Shown one piece after another: positions 42,101 through 49,918 of a stretch of DNA of 64,000 bases (positions are counted from its first letter, which is position 1; each line of letters opens with the position of its first letter). This DNA is from JALZCH01 sp036387315 (GTDB lineage: Bacteria; Acidobacteriota; Blastocatellia; Pyrinomonadales; Pyrinomonadaceae): positions 1 through 64,000 of the forward strand of contig DASVTY010000058.1 of assembly GCA_036387315.1 (NCBI GenBank). Reading direction: 5' to 3'. Under the pieces are notes generated by a model. The model saw only the letters and a program-made list of their open reading frames with translations, had not been told where the DNA came from and did not search any database. Both the position numbers and the translations under genes were made by a program.

Positions 42101-42519
42101 GCAATTTGGACGATGTCGGAAACGACCGCCCGAACTTCAGCGGTGATTTGGACAGCATCACCTGGCGACAATTCGGCACGGCTTTCTCGCCCCAAGTGGC
42201 GGCTCAATTTTCACAGCCGACCATCGGCAGCCCCGGAAATCTGCCGCGCAACGCCGGAAACGGTCCGCGACAATACATCTTTGATTTAAACGTCAGTCGC
42301 CAATTCAACATCGGCGAAAGATTCCGCATTCGCCCGTCAGCCGAATTCGGCAACATTTTGAATATGGCGGTGTTTAGCTTCGGCTCGAATTTTATCAACT
42401 TTGACGGGTTAAACTCGACAAACGCGATTACGCGCCGCAATGCTCAAGACGTTTTCCTGGCTCCGACGCGCACCTTGCGCCCGCGCCAGGTTCGCTTCGG
42501 GCTTCGCGTCGAGTTTTAA
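39151..42519 (+). CDS. TonB-dependent outer-membrane receptor, Oar-like (receptor 2)
   Basis: 1122 residues from ATG 39151, preceded by GGAGAG; the frame extends upstream without a ribosome site. Signal peptide VLIFTALFLFSFNFNQAIFAQ, CarboxypepD-reg domain (ISGRVADQNGAIIPGATVTA), plug (NNITIDGLDNNDD, QFSAEYGRASGGRVNLRTRT) and a barrel ending VRFGLRVEF. A palindrome TTGTTA-N5-TAACAA (39094-39110) lies 41 bp before the start and could be an operator. A perfect terminator follows. Confidence 0.92.
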   Translation: MYLNATVLRFCVLIFTALFLFSFNFNQAIFAQDLDEVTISGRVADQNGAIIPGATVTAILVGENVERTVTADEEGRFRIIELKPGVYNLRATATNFGTQEKNELTTISGQNVQLDFTLAPAGVSVETVVVNEDTAPAVDTTRTVVGGTVTQREIEELPNNTRNPLDLVFTLGGVTEEPLSTRDLSGDRGTRGSIAQGNTPEEAGTFALSGGAAYSNNITIDGLDNNDDRTAGFRFQPSIESIAEVQVVTNQFSAEYGRASGGRVNLRTRTGSNKFHGRGFFFYRDSELNANTWNNNRRGIERPPFTNYNPGATLSGPIVKNKLFFFSAYEFDKIQEDTIIDVYLPINNTSRFTLPAPTNPSQAFVSNTGNNFVLIAPYIQAVDTPSRRHTFSTRIDWNLNNANSFTFGYQMGRSNDLRQFSGTNRLADALIGRIRDTDGFNATHNLIVSPKTVNQFRFQYSSLRPTSTPNAGETAPVILVSGFTPPDEAFSATQTFGASTSGSSDRKENRFQFQDTLTQIVGDHSLKFGADYQRVNTRYIDRFDATGTYRFSNFFFFGQNSVTSFQQNFNTESEVKNNYFGIFAQDDWRIRPNLTLSLGVRYERETVVDDNNNFGPRAAIAWNPFKGDKTVIRAGAGIFYNRVLLRTVDDFTAGAQELRFDTRNRFPSDVTFNLIRDFFTQRFPNPVTLDTAIPINAAGATRTVRELSRPGAFRELDPDIKIPESYQFNIGFEREIFKGITFETNFTLNKTIHLWREYNANAPALPAGTPDRSGDGQVTFTDYLLGINSGISRFVLGSQTDDVGLTSLTGGACTGFTQTCIVNLNSSQNRSDCDSALDPIGAPTLSPICRALAAVQLLRPAEFQNQGIYTQFERVASIGNSFYKGATFELRNRFRQFGGGFGGAMRLVYTLSSLKDDGIVNTSSAQIVGDFRSEYSRSLLDRRHRIAFSGTFDTPYWLGKLRLSPLFRFGSSAPFNLSVGGNDRNLDDVGNDRPNFSGDLDSITWRQFGTAFSPQVAAQFSQPTIGSPGNLPRNAGNGPRQYIFDLNVSRQFNIGERFRIRPSAEFGNILNMAVFSFGSNFINFDGLNSTNAITRRNAQDVFLAPTRTLRPRQVRFGLRVEF

Positions 42520-42537
42520 TCAAAGGAAACAGCGAAT

Positions 42538-42579
42538 AAAAAACTCCGGCGTTTGAAATTTCAAACGCCGGAGTTTTTT
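42538..42579 (+). terminator. Intrinsic terminator of receptor 2
   Basis: A perfect 21-bp self-complementary palindrome, AAAAAACTCCGGCGTTTGAA in its left arm, ending in a T6 run, 18 bp after the receptor stop. Confidence 0.94.
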
Positions 42580-42688
42580 ATTTGAAAATTTTGTGTGACT
42601 AACTCAGCTAGTTCGGGTTATTATTAACAAAGCTGCGCGTTTCCCTCGCGCTGTAATTTGTCTCGCCGTTTCATTCCAAGTTTGTCAG

Positions 42689-43435
42689 ATGAAAAAAACT
42701 TCAGTCCCCGCCGCAACAAGCGTCGAATTATCCGTCGAATCAATTTTGCTCGACTCGGATTTGTTCGTGAAATATAAATCAGCCGAACGCGCCGTTAAAC
42801 TGCTCCAGGACGCAATCGAACGCAGTCCGCGATCAGTACCGCTGAGAGAAAAATTGCGCGAAATCTGCGCCTCGAACGGAAATATCAGCGAAGCCGCGCG
42901 TCAATGTCTCGCTCTCGCCAGCCTTTACATCAACCGCGAAGATTTCGAGCCGGCTTACGACCGACTTCAGGAAGCAAAATTGCTCGACCCGCGCATCTCA
43001 ATCGCTTCCGGTCTCGAAGCCATTCGCCGGGCGAAACACCCGGAATTTGCCGTCGGAACTGTTTATCAAAGTCCACAGGCGGCAAAAGCAGCCGCGCCGC
43101 CCGTTTTCCGCCGCGATGCCGCTTTCGCCGGAGATTTGTCGCTCGTCAGCCTTTTCGACGTGATTCAAGTAGCGGAAAATTCAAAACTGACGGGACTTTT
43201 AACTTTAAAATCGTCGCCGAACATCGGCAGCGTCGCTTTTAACGTCGGCAAAATCGTTGACGCCGAAGCGAGCGGCGCAACCGGAATCGCCGCTTTTCGC
43301 CGCGTCGTCGAAATGACTGACGGCGCATTTGAATTTATGCTGTCGGAAAAAGAATTTCCCGTCGTCATTCAAGCCGCTTCAAACACAAACCTGCTGCTCG
43401 ACACGCTGAGCGATATGGATGAGGAAAATAAGTAA
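42689..43435 (+). CDS. DUF4388 (PATAN-like) domain protein with TPR-like N-terminus
   Basis: A 248-residue cytoplasmic protein. Residues ~20-115 form helical repeats (ERAVKLLQDAIERSPRSVPL, YDRLQEAKLLDP). Residues ~145-245 match DUF4388: AFAGDLSLVSLFDVIQVAEN, TGLLTLKS, VAFNVGKIVDAEA, FEFML. The family is linked to two-component and gliding/regulatory systems and probably mediates protein interaction. No kinase or receiver gene is next to it here. Confidence 0.78.
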   Translation: MKKTSVPAATSVELSVESILLDSDLFVKYKSAERAVKLLQDAIERSPRSVPLREKLREICASNGNISEAARQCLALASLYINREDFEPAYDRLQEAKLLDPRISIASGLEAIRRAKHPEFAVGTVYQSPQAAKAAAPPVFRRDAAFAGDLSLVSLFDVIQVAENSKLTGLLTLKSSPNIGSVAFNVGKIVDAEASGATGIAAFRRVVEMTDGAFEFMLSEKEFPVVIQAASNTNLLLDTLSDMDEENK

Positions 43436-43518
43436 TAACAGATCACGAAAAACAATTAGATTATCGGTTGGGCGTTCATTCTCGTCCTTTTAAACTAAAT
43501 TTTAATTGAGGTTAAATT

Positions 43519-44475
43519 ATGGCAACAGTATTATATTGTGAATGTGGAGCAGGTTATCGTCTGGAAATTAATGAAGATACTGTTTTTCCGTGTCAAAAAT
43601 GCGAGAGGCTTATCTTTTTTATAGCTTCACCCACCCAGCCTATTGTGCCAATTCGCCCTGTTTTAACTACTCAGCGCACATATCGCTCAGCTAAAAAAGA
43701 AAAACCGCTTTTTGAGAGTGCATTTGTTGATTCAAAACAAACTTATTTTACTAACCGATTGGTTCCAATTCTCGGAGTTGTAGCTTTAGTGATTGGTCTT
43801 GCACTTACATATTTTAATATTCGACCGCAAAGTGTTAAACAAGCAAATTCAGCCGATATGCCTTCGCCGTTCTTGGCTTCTGCTTCGACAACTCCAAACA
43901 TATCATCAATCGCTAACGCTAATAATCAAAACAACAAATCCGCCAAAAACAGTTCTACGTCACAAAATAATTCTAAAGCGGCTAATTCGCAAACCGAAAT
44001 GGGAAATACTTCCCTTGCAAATAATTCTACTGTTACAGCAAGTCCTTCGCCCACTCCATTAGTTGAGCGCCTTGCTAATGGGGCTAACATTATTCGTCCG
44101 CAAGGAGCAGGTGGACGCGGAGTTGTGCGCGTATTGAACGGAACTAGCTCGGACGCTATCGCTAAACTGGTTGACTACTCAACGGGTAAAACTCACCGCC
44201 TTATGTATATTCGTTCTAATAGTAATGCATCTATTAGAAATATTGCAGTGGGTAATTATACTTTGAAGTTCAGCTTGGGGTCAGGATATGATAGCAATTC
44301 AGGTAATTTTTTATACAGCAAGTCATTTTCAAAATTCGATGACATTTTAACTTTTGAGGAACTTAGAACGCAGGGGAGATTTCAATGGGGAGAGTTTGAG
44401 GTAACATTAAACCCTGTAGCATATGGTAATGCACAAACCTCATCAATAAGCGCTACTGATTTTGAAGACAAATAA
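43519..44475 (+). CDS. Zinc-ribbon, single-pass membrane protein of unknown function
   Basis: A 318-residue protein preceded by GAGG. The first ~35 residues form a zinc ribbon (CECG ... CQKC). A transmembrane helix lies around residues 81-98 (ILGVVALVIGLALTYFNI), followed by an Asn/Ser/Thr-rich disordered linker of ~75 residues and a beta-rich C-terminal domain (RGVVRVLNGTSSDAIAKLVDY, SIRNIAVGNYTLKF). No family is recognised. Base composition is clearly more AT-rich than the flanking genes, which suggests acquisition. Confidence 0.72.
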   Translation: MATVLYCECGAGYRLEINEDTVFPCQKCERLIFFIASPTQPIVPIRPVLTTQRTYRSAKKEKPLFESAFVDSKQTYFTNRLVPILGVVALVIGLALTYFNIRPQSVKQANSADMPSPFLASASTTPNISSIANANNQNNKSAKNSSTSQNNSKAANSQTEMGNTSLANNSTVTASPSPTPLVERLANGANIIRPQGAGGRGVVRVLNGTSSDAIAKLVDYSTGKTHRLMYIRSNSNASIRNIAVGNYTLKFSLGSGYDSNSGNFLYSKSFSKFDDILTFEELRTQGRFQWGEFEVTLNPVAYGNAQTSSISATDFEDK

Positions 44476-44569
44476 ATGCTACTGTTATAGAAATTGCTAC
44501 TTATCAGTTAATTTTCACTTTTCGCCGAAACAAGATATAGTGCTATTGCTCTCTCTGTAGCACTATTCA

Positions 44570-47500
44570 ATGTTTAGGCTTCAAAGACTTGAAATAACTG
44601 GTTTTAAATCTTTTGCGGATTACACGGAAATAATTTTCACCGAAAACGGCGGAATTACAGCCGTCGTCGGTCCGAACGGATGCGGAAAATCAAACGTTTC
44701 CGACGCGATTGCTTGGGTTTTAGGCGAGCAAAGCGCGAAATCTCTGCGCGGCGCGGAAATGCAGGACGTGATTTTTCAAGGCACACGCTCGCGCCAGCCT
44801 TCGGGAATGGCGGAAGTCGTGCTGCACTTCGTCCGTGACGATTCTTTTGCGGACGTTTTCGAAACGGACGACATTGACGAAGCCTTGAGCGAGTTTGACG
44901 AGCAAACGGCGGAATTCGGCGATTTTGAAAATCCGCCAGCCGAAATCGCCAATTCGCAAACGGAAAACGGTTTTCATCCCGAATCAAACGGACACGGTGC
45001 GCAGCAAATCGCCGCCGTCGGAACAGCCGTTGCGCCTGCAAAAACGCAATCAAAACGCCGCTGGAAATCGCGCCGCGCGCAGCTCGATTTTGCGCCGGGC
45101 GAAGCCGTTTCGATTACACGCCGTTTGTATCGTTCGGGCGAAAGCGAATATTTGCTGAACAATCGCGCCTGCCGTTTGCGCGACATTCAAGACCTTTTTT
45201 CCGGCACGGGGCTTTCCGGCGCGCATTACGCTTTGATTCAGCAGGAGCGGATCAGTCAAATTCTCTCGTCAAAGCCTTCAGACCGCCGCGCGCTGGTTGA
45301 AGAAGCCGCCGGAATTACCAAATTTCGCACGCGACAGCGCGCAGCCGAAATCCGGCTCGAATCTGCAAAAAACAATTTGCGCCGTTTGTCCGACATTGTT
45401 TCGGAAGTCGAGCGACAGGCAAACGCTTTGCGAAGACAGGCAGCCCGCACACAGCGTTACAAGCAGATGCGCGAAGAGCTGCGCGAGCTTCAGCGCAAAG
45501 TATTCGCTGCCGAAGGAAAAGAATTTACCGCCAATCTAACCGATTTGCGCGGAAAGCTCGCCGCCGCAATTGCCGAAGAGCAGAATTTGGCTGAACTGGT
45601 CACGGCTCAAACCGAGAAATCTCGACAAGCGACTCAAACGGCGCGAGAATCGGAAGAAATTTTAGCTCAGATTCGCCAGCAAATTTCAGAAGCCGCAATT
45701 CGCAGAGAACGCGCCGCTCGCGATTTCGCGCACCAAACAGAGCAAGCGGCATCGCTCGAAGAACGTTGCGCGGCGCTGCGTTTTGAAATCAAATCAAACG
45801 AAAAACGGCTTCACGAAATCGCCGCAGACCGCAAGCGTCTGCTCGAAAAAAACGAACAGGCGAGCAAATCGAATCAAACCGAATCAACTGATTTGCAAAC
45901 CGCCGAAACCGATTTCCGGCAAAAACAATCCGAAGTTTTAAAGCTCGAAAGCGAAATCGAAGAAACGCGCCATTTGCTTTTGCAGCACACAGCGGCGGCT
46001 GAGCGGTTGCGTGAAATCGCCAAACAACAGGCAAACGCGCTCGAACGTCTCGCCGAACGCGCCGAAGGATTGGAGCGCGAACACGCACGCGCCGAACAAA
46101 CTTTTGCCGAAAAGAAACGGGAAGCCGCCGGGCTTGAAACAAAAGTCGCCGCGCAGCGCGAGCTTCTTGCGGATTTAAAAGCGCGCAAGGAAAAGGCTCT
46201 CGAATCTGTCAAACAATCGCAAAACGGGCTGCGCGAAGCCGAAACGGTTTTTAATAAAATCCGCGATGAAGCAAACGGAGTTCGTCATCGCCGCGAAACA
46301 CTCGAAAAACTGGACACAAGCAATGCAATGCTCGCGCCTGCGGTGCAAAAGCTGTTTGCGGCGCGTGAAAAGCTCGGCGTCAATTTGCGCGGAACGCTGG
46401 CGGATTTTTTCAATGTCGAAGCAAGCTATGAAAAAGCGGTCGAAGCGGTTTTCGGCGCGCGTCTGCAAACCGTTTTGATCGAATCACACGAAGACGCCCG
46501 AAAAATCGCCGAATGGCTGCGTGAGAACAATGCAGGAAAATTAGATTTATTGGTTTGTTCGTCGTTCGTCGTTCGTCGTTCGTCGTTCGTCGTAAATAAT
46601 GGCAGAATCGCAGATTTAATTGGAGTTTCCGATGATTTGCTTGAAATTCTGCGCGAGATTTTCCCGCGGGAAACGGATTTCCACGTTGTGGAAAACTTTG
46701 CGGCAGCGGAAAATTTATCGAACGAAAACTGCGTCACGCTCGACGGCGAATTGATTTATAAAAACCGCTTGTTCTCGCTCGGCAAAACCGGAAAAGAAAC
46801 TGGCGGGATTTTGAGTTTCAAACGCGAATTGCGCGAGCTTGCGGCAAAGGCTGAAAAACTGAAAAGCGAATTGGAAATTGCCGCAGAAACGGTTAAACAC
46901 GCGCGGGCTGATTTGACGAAACAGGAAAATTTTATCACCGATTTTCAGTCGCAGATTTTGCTCGCCGAACGCGAATTAATGTCGCTCGGCAGCAGTTTTG
47001 ACGCGGCAAAACAAGATTGCGAGCGAGCCGAACGACATCAAAAAGTTGTCGCCGACGAAATTTTGAGACTCGCAGCCGAAAGAGACGACACCGAAAACAA
47101 ACGCGCGAAAGCCGAGCGCGAAGCAAAAACGGCGGAAAACGAGCGCGTTGCCGCGTCGGAAAAGTTGGGCAGAATTTCCGCCGTTTTGCTCGAAACAAAA
47201 CGCGAAGCCGAACATTTTAACTTGGTTTTAAGCGAGCGCCGCGCCGCCGCCGCCGCCGAAGCCGAACGCCGCCGCAGCTTGCAAAACGCTCTGCGGCGCG
47301 TCGAAAACGATCACGGCGAGCTTGCTTTTCGTTTGGAAAAACAGCGCAAAGAACTGGAAGAAACCGATTTAAAATTTGAAAATCTGCGTAAATCGCTTCA
47401 TGCGCTCGAACATCAAACAGCTTCTGCCGAAAACGAAAAGAAAACGGAAAACGAAAAGCTCTCCGCCGCGAGCGAAAATCTGCAAACGGCGCGCGCCGAT

Positions 47501-48337
47501 GCCGACCGTTTGACGGCTGAGTTAAACGAATCAAACAAAAAAGCCGCCGCCGCGAAAGACCAGCGTGCCGCACTCGAAGTTACGCAGGCGGAAACAGCGA
47601 CAAAACTCGAAAATTTGCGGGAAAATTGTTATCAGGAATTGGGCGAGCGGCTTGAAAATCTGTTTGCAGATGAACTATTCGACGATTTTGATTTGCCGGA
47701 GGAAAAACGTCGAGTCGAATCTTTGCGTGAAAAGATTGAAGGTTTCGGCGCGGTTAATTTGCTGGCGCTCGAAGAATTGAACGGAACGGAAGAGCGCCTT
47801 TTGTTTTTGACGAGCCAGCGCAAAGACATTGTGGACAGCATTGCGACGGCGGAAGAAGCGCTCGATGAAATAAAACGCCGCTCCAGAGAACGTTTCGAGC
47901 AGGCTTTTGCCGAAATCAACCGCAATTTTACAGAGCTTTTCGCAGAGCTTTTCGGCGGCGGGCGCGGCGAAATGAATTTGCTGGATGCAGCCGACGTGCT
48001 CGAATCCGGCATCGAAATTATCGCGCAGCCGCCGGGAAAACGTCTGCAAAATTTGCTGCTCTTGTCGGGCGGCGAAAAAGCTATGACGGCGATTGCGCTA
48101 GTGCTGGCGATTTTCCGTTTTCGTCCAGCGCCGTTTTGTTTGCTCGACGAAGTTGACGCGCCGCTCGACGAAGCAAACGTCGGGCGTTTCGTCGAAAAAA
48201 TCGCCGTGATGTCGGAAAACACGCAGTTTATCGTCATCACGCACAACAAACGGACGATGGAAGCGGCGCGCGCGCTTTACGGCGTGACGATGGAAGAGGC
48301 TGGCGTATCAAAAGTTGTTTCGGTAAAATTCGAGTAA
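44570..48337 (+). CDS. smc: Chromosome segregation ATPase SMC
   Basis: A 1255-residue protein. The N-terminal head has Walker A GPNGCGKSN at 34-42, two long coiled coils flank a hinge around residues 580-720, and the C-terminal head has the ABC signature LLSGGEKAM and Walker B FCLLDEVDAPLDE. SMC compacts and segregates the chromosome with ScpA/ScpB. Two oddities: an extra ~80-residue low-complexity segment in the head (about 92-172), and a tandem 7-bp repeat coding for RRSSFVV-type residues inside the hinge (about 663-674). No clear ribosome site precedes ATG 44570. Confidence 0.96.
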   Translation: MFRLQRLEITGFKSFADYTEIIFTENGGITAVVGPNGCGKSNVSDAIAWVLGEQSAKSLRGAEMQDVIFQGTRSRQPSGMAEVVLHFVRDDSFADVFETDDIDEALSEFDEQTAEFGDFENPPAEIANSQTENGFHPESNGHGAQQIAAVGTAVAPAKTQSKRRWKSRRAQLDFAPGEAVSITRRLYRSGESEYLLNNRACRLRDIQDLFSGTGLSGAHYALIQQERISQILSSKPSDRRALVEEAAGITKFRTRQRAAEIRLESAKNNLRRLSDIVSEVERQANALRRQAARTQRYKQMREELRELQRKVFAAEGKEFTANLTDLRGKLAAAIAEEQNLAELVTAQTEKSRQATQTARESEEILAQIRQQISEAAIRRERAARDFAHQTEQAASLEERCAALRFEIKSNEKRLHEIAADRKRLLEKNEQASKSNQTESTDLQTAETDFRQKQSEVLKLESEIEETRHLLLQHTAAAERLREIAKQQANALERLAERAEGLEREHARAEQTFAEKKREAAGLETKVAAQRELLADLKARKEKALESVKQSQNGLREAETVFNKIRDEANGVRHRRETLEKLDTSNAMLAPAVQKLFAAREKLGVNLRGTLADFFNVEASYEKAVEAVFGARLQTVLIESHEDARKIAEWLRENNAGKLDLLVCSSFVVRRSSFVVNNGRIADLIGVSDDLLEILREIFPRETDFHVVENFAAAENLSNENCVTLDGELIYKNRLFSLGKTGKETGGILSFKRELRELAAKAEKLKSELEIAAETVKHARADLTKQENFITDFQSQILLAERELMSLGSSFDAAKQDCERAERHQKVVADEILRLAAERDDTENKRAKAEREAKTAENERVAASEKLGRISAVLLETKREAEHFNLVLSERRAAAAAEAERRRSLQNALRRVENDHGELAFRLEKQRKELEETDLKFENLRKSLHALEHQTASAENEKKTENEKLSAASENLQTARADADRLTAELNESNKKAAAAKDQRAALEVTQAETATKLENLRENCYQELGERLENLFADELFDDFDLPEEKRRVESLREKIEGFGAVNLLALEELNGTEERLLFLTSQRKDIVDSIATAEEALDEIKRRSRERFEQAFAEINRNFTELFAELFGGGRGEMNLLDAADVLESGIEIIAQPPGKRLQNLLLLSGGEKAMTAIALVLAIFRFRPAPFCLLDEVDAPLDEANVGRFVEKIAVMSENTQFIVITHNKRTMEAARALYGVTMEEAGVSKVVSVKFE
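46557..46591 (+). repeat. Tandem heptanucleotide repeat inside smc (5 x GTTCGTC)
   Basis: Five exact copies of GTTCGTC lie within the hinge-coding part of smc. Because 21 bases give 7 codons, the protein repeats every seven residues (SSFVVRR). The insertion keeps the frame because it spans a multiple of three together with its edges. Confidence 0.9.
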
Positions 48338-48362
48338 AGTTTCAGACGGAGTAAACGCGCAG

Positions 48363-49046
48363 ATGGAAATGACGACAACATTAGACAATTTCGCGGCAAT
48401 TGAGTTTTTGGCTAATGGCAAAGGCTTTTACGACAAGGTGATTTTGTTGTCCGGCGTGTCGTGGAATCAATACGAACAATTTTTAAATGATTTTGAAGAA
48501 AAAGCCGGTTGGCATCTCGCCTACGACGACGGAAATTTGGAAATTATGCCGCCTTTAGCAGAACACGAAACTCCGAGCCGAACAATTGATTTGATTGTTT
48601 ATGTATATTCAACGCATTTTGATTTAACGATTGAATCTCTTGGCTCGACGACTTTTCGCCATAAGCTGAAGAAGAAAGGCGTTGAGCCGGACGCCTGTTT
48701 TTATGTGCAGAGCGCCGATAAAATTATCGGTAAGTCGGATGAGCTAACACCTGAAAACTATCCTGTTCCTGACGTTGCCGTAGAAATTGATGTCACGCAC
48801 GGCTCGCTTGATAAATTTTCAATTTATGTGGCGCTCGGCGTGCCGGAATTATGGATTTACGACGGCAAAAACGTCAGTTTTTATCAACTCGCGGGCGATA
48901 TCTACAACAAAACGGAAGCAAGCCCAGCGCTTCGGCATTTGACGGCGACGGTTTTAACCGATTTCTTAACTTTGAGCCGAACCCAAGGGCAAACCGTCGC
49001 TTTAAGACGCTTCCGCGAATGGCTCAAAGAACGGAAAGCAGTTTGA
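48363..49046 (+). CDS. Uma2 family (DUF820) PD-(D/E)XK-fold protein
   Basis: A 227-residue protein with the Uma2 pattern: LSGVSWNQYEQFLNDFEEK, YDDGNLEIMPPLAEHE, KKGVEPDACFYV, VPDVAVEIDVTHGSLDKF and GVPELWIYDGKNVSFYQL. Unlike the copy at 11014, it keeps the Asp-Glu pair (DVAVEID), so it may be catalytically competent. The role is unknown. It lies 25 bp after smc; GGAG precedes ATG 48363. Confidence 0.85.
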   Translation: MEMTTTLDNFAAIEFLANGKGFYDKVILLSGVSWNQYEQFLNDFEEKAGWHLAYDDGNLEIMPPLAEHETPSRTIDLIVYVYSTHFDLTIESLGSTTFRHKLKKKGVEPDACFYVQSADKIIGKSDELTPENYPVPDVAVEIDVTHGSLDKFSIYVALGVPELWIYDGKNVSFYQLAGDIYNKTEASPALRHLTATVLTDFLTLSRTQGQTVALRRFREWLKERKAV

Positions 49047-49063
49047 TTCGCAATACAATTTCA

Positions 49064-49918
49064 ATGAAATTTTGGTCATTTTTATTAATCGCGTTTTGGT
49101 TGGTGATTTTCAGCCAATCGGCGTTCGCTCAGTCAAAAGGTAAAAATCGAAAAACGACGGTGAAACCGCCTGAAGCGGTAGCCGCGCCGACGACTAAACC
49201 TGTTTCGCCCGAAACTGAAAATCTCGCTCCGGTCGTTGCTGCGCCTACGGGCAAGAAAAATCACCGCGACGCTTTGGTGCAAAACGAAAATCCAAAAACA
49301 AACGGCGACGCGCAGAAAGCAGCGGCGAAAATGCTTTACGCTTACGAGTTTTCGCAGCCGGATTTTGTCGTCAATCACGTTTTGATCGAACACGACGAGA
49401 ACGGAAAGGGGACAATTACTTTTGAAAAACGACAGCTCGGCGAACCGATTACCGACCCGATTCAAATTGCGCCCGCCGCGCTCGAACGAATCAAAAAATT
49501 GTGGAGCGAGTTGAATTTTCTGGATTCGACCGACGTTTATCAATCTGCGAAGTACGATTATCCGCATCTCGGACAGATGAAATTGCGGATGGAGACGGAC
49601 GGAAGAAAACGCGAAGCCGGATTAAATTGGACTGAAAACAAGACGGCGGAAAGTTTGACGAAAGAGTACAAACGTCTGACAGAGCATTACATCTGGCTTT
49701 TCGACATCAATCTGGCGCGCGAAAACCGCCCGCTCGAAGCGCCGAAATTGGTTGAGAAATTGGAAGGCTTGATTAAACGCGGCGAGATTCACGACGTTGC
49801 TTTGCTGCTCCCAATTTTGCGCGAAATCAAAGACGAAGAGCGGATTCCGCTGATCGCCAGAAATCACGCCGAGCGCATTATAAAACTTATCGGGAAGATG
49901 TCTGAGAAGAAACAGTAA
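49064..49918 (+). CDS. Secreted protein of unknown function
   Basis: 284 residues from ATG 49064, chosen because a clear signal peptide begins there (FWSFLLIAFWLVIFSQSAFAQ); the frame upstream overlaps the Uma2 gene and is not meaningful. A Pro/Ala/Lys-rich linker is followed by a mixed domain (FVVNHVLIEHDENGKGTITF, AALERIKKLWSELNFLDST, LRMETDGRKREAGLNWTEN) that often appears in acidobacterial hypothetical proteins. No function is assigned. The last 32 bp overlap the 3' end of the convergent capA-like gene. Confidence 0.7.
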   Translation: MKFWSFLLIAFWLVIFSQSAFAQSKGKNRKTTVKPPEAVAAPTTKPVSPETENLAPVVAAPTGKKNHRDALVQNENPKTNGDAQKAAAKMLYAYEFSQPDFVVNHVLIEHDENGKGTITFEKRQLGEPITDPIQIAPAALERIKKLWSELNFLDSTDVYQSAKYDYPHLGQMKLRMETDGRKREAGLNWTENKTAESLTKEYKRLTEHYIWLFDINLARENRPLEAPKLVEKLEGLIKRGEIHDVALLLPILREIKDEERIPLIARNHAERIIKLIGKMSEKKQ

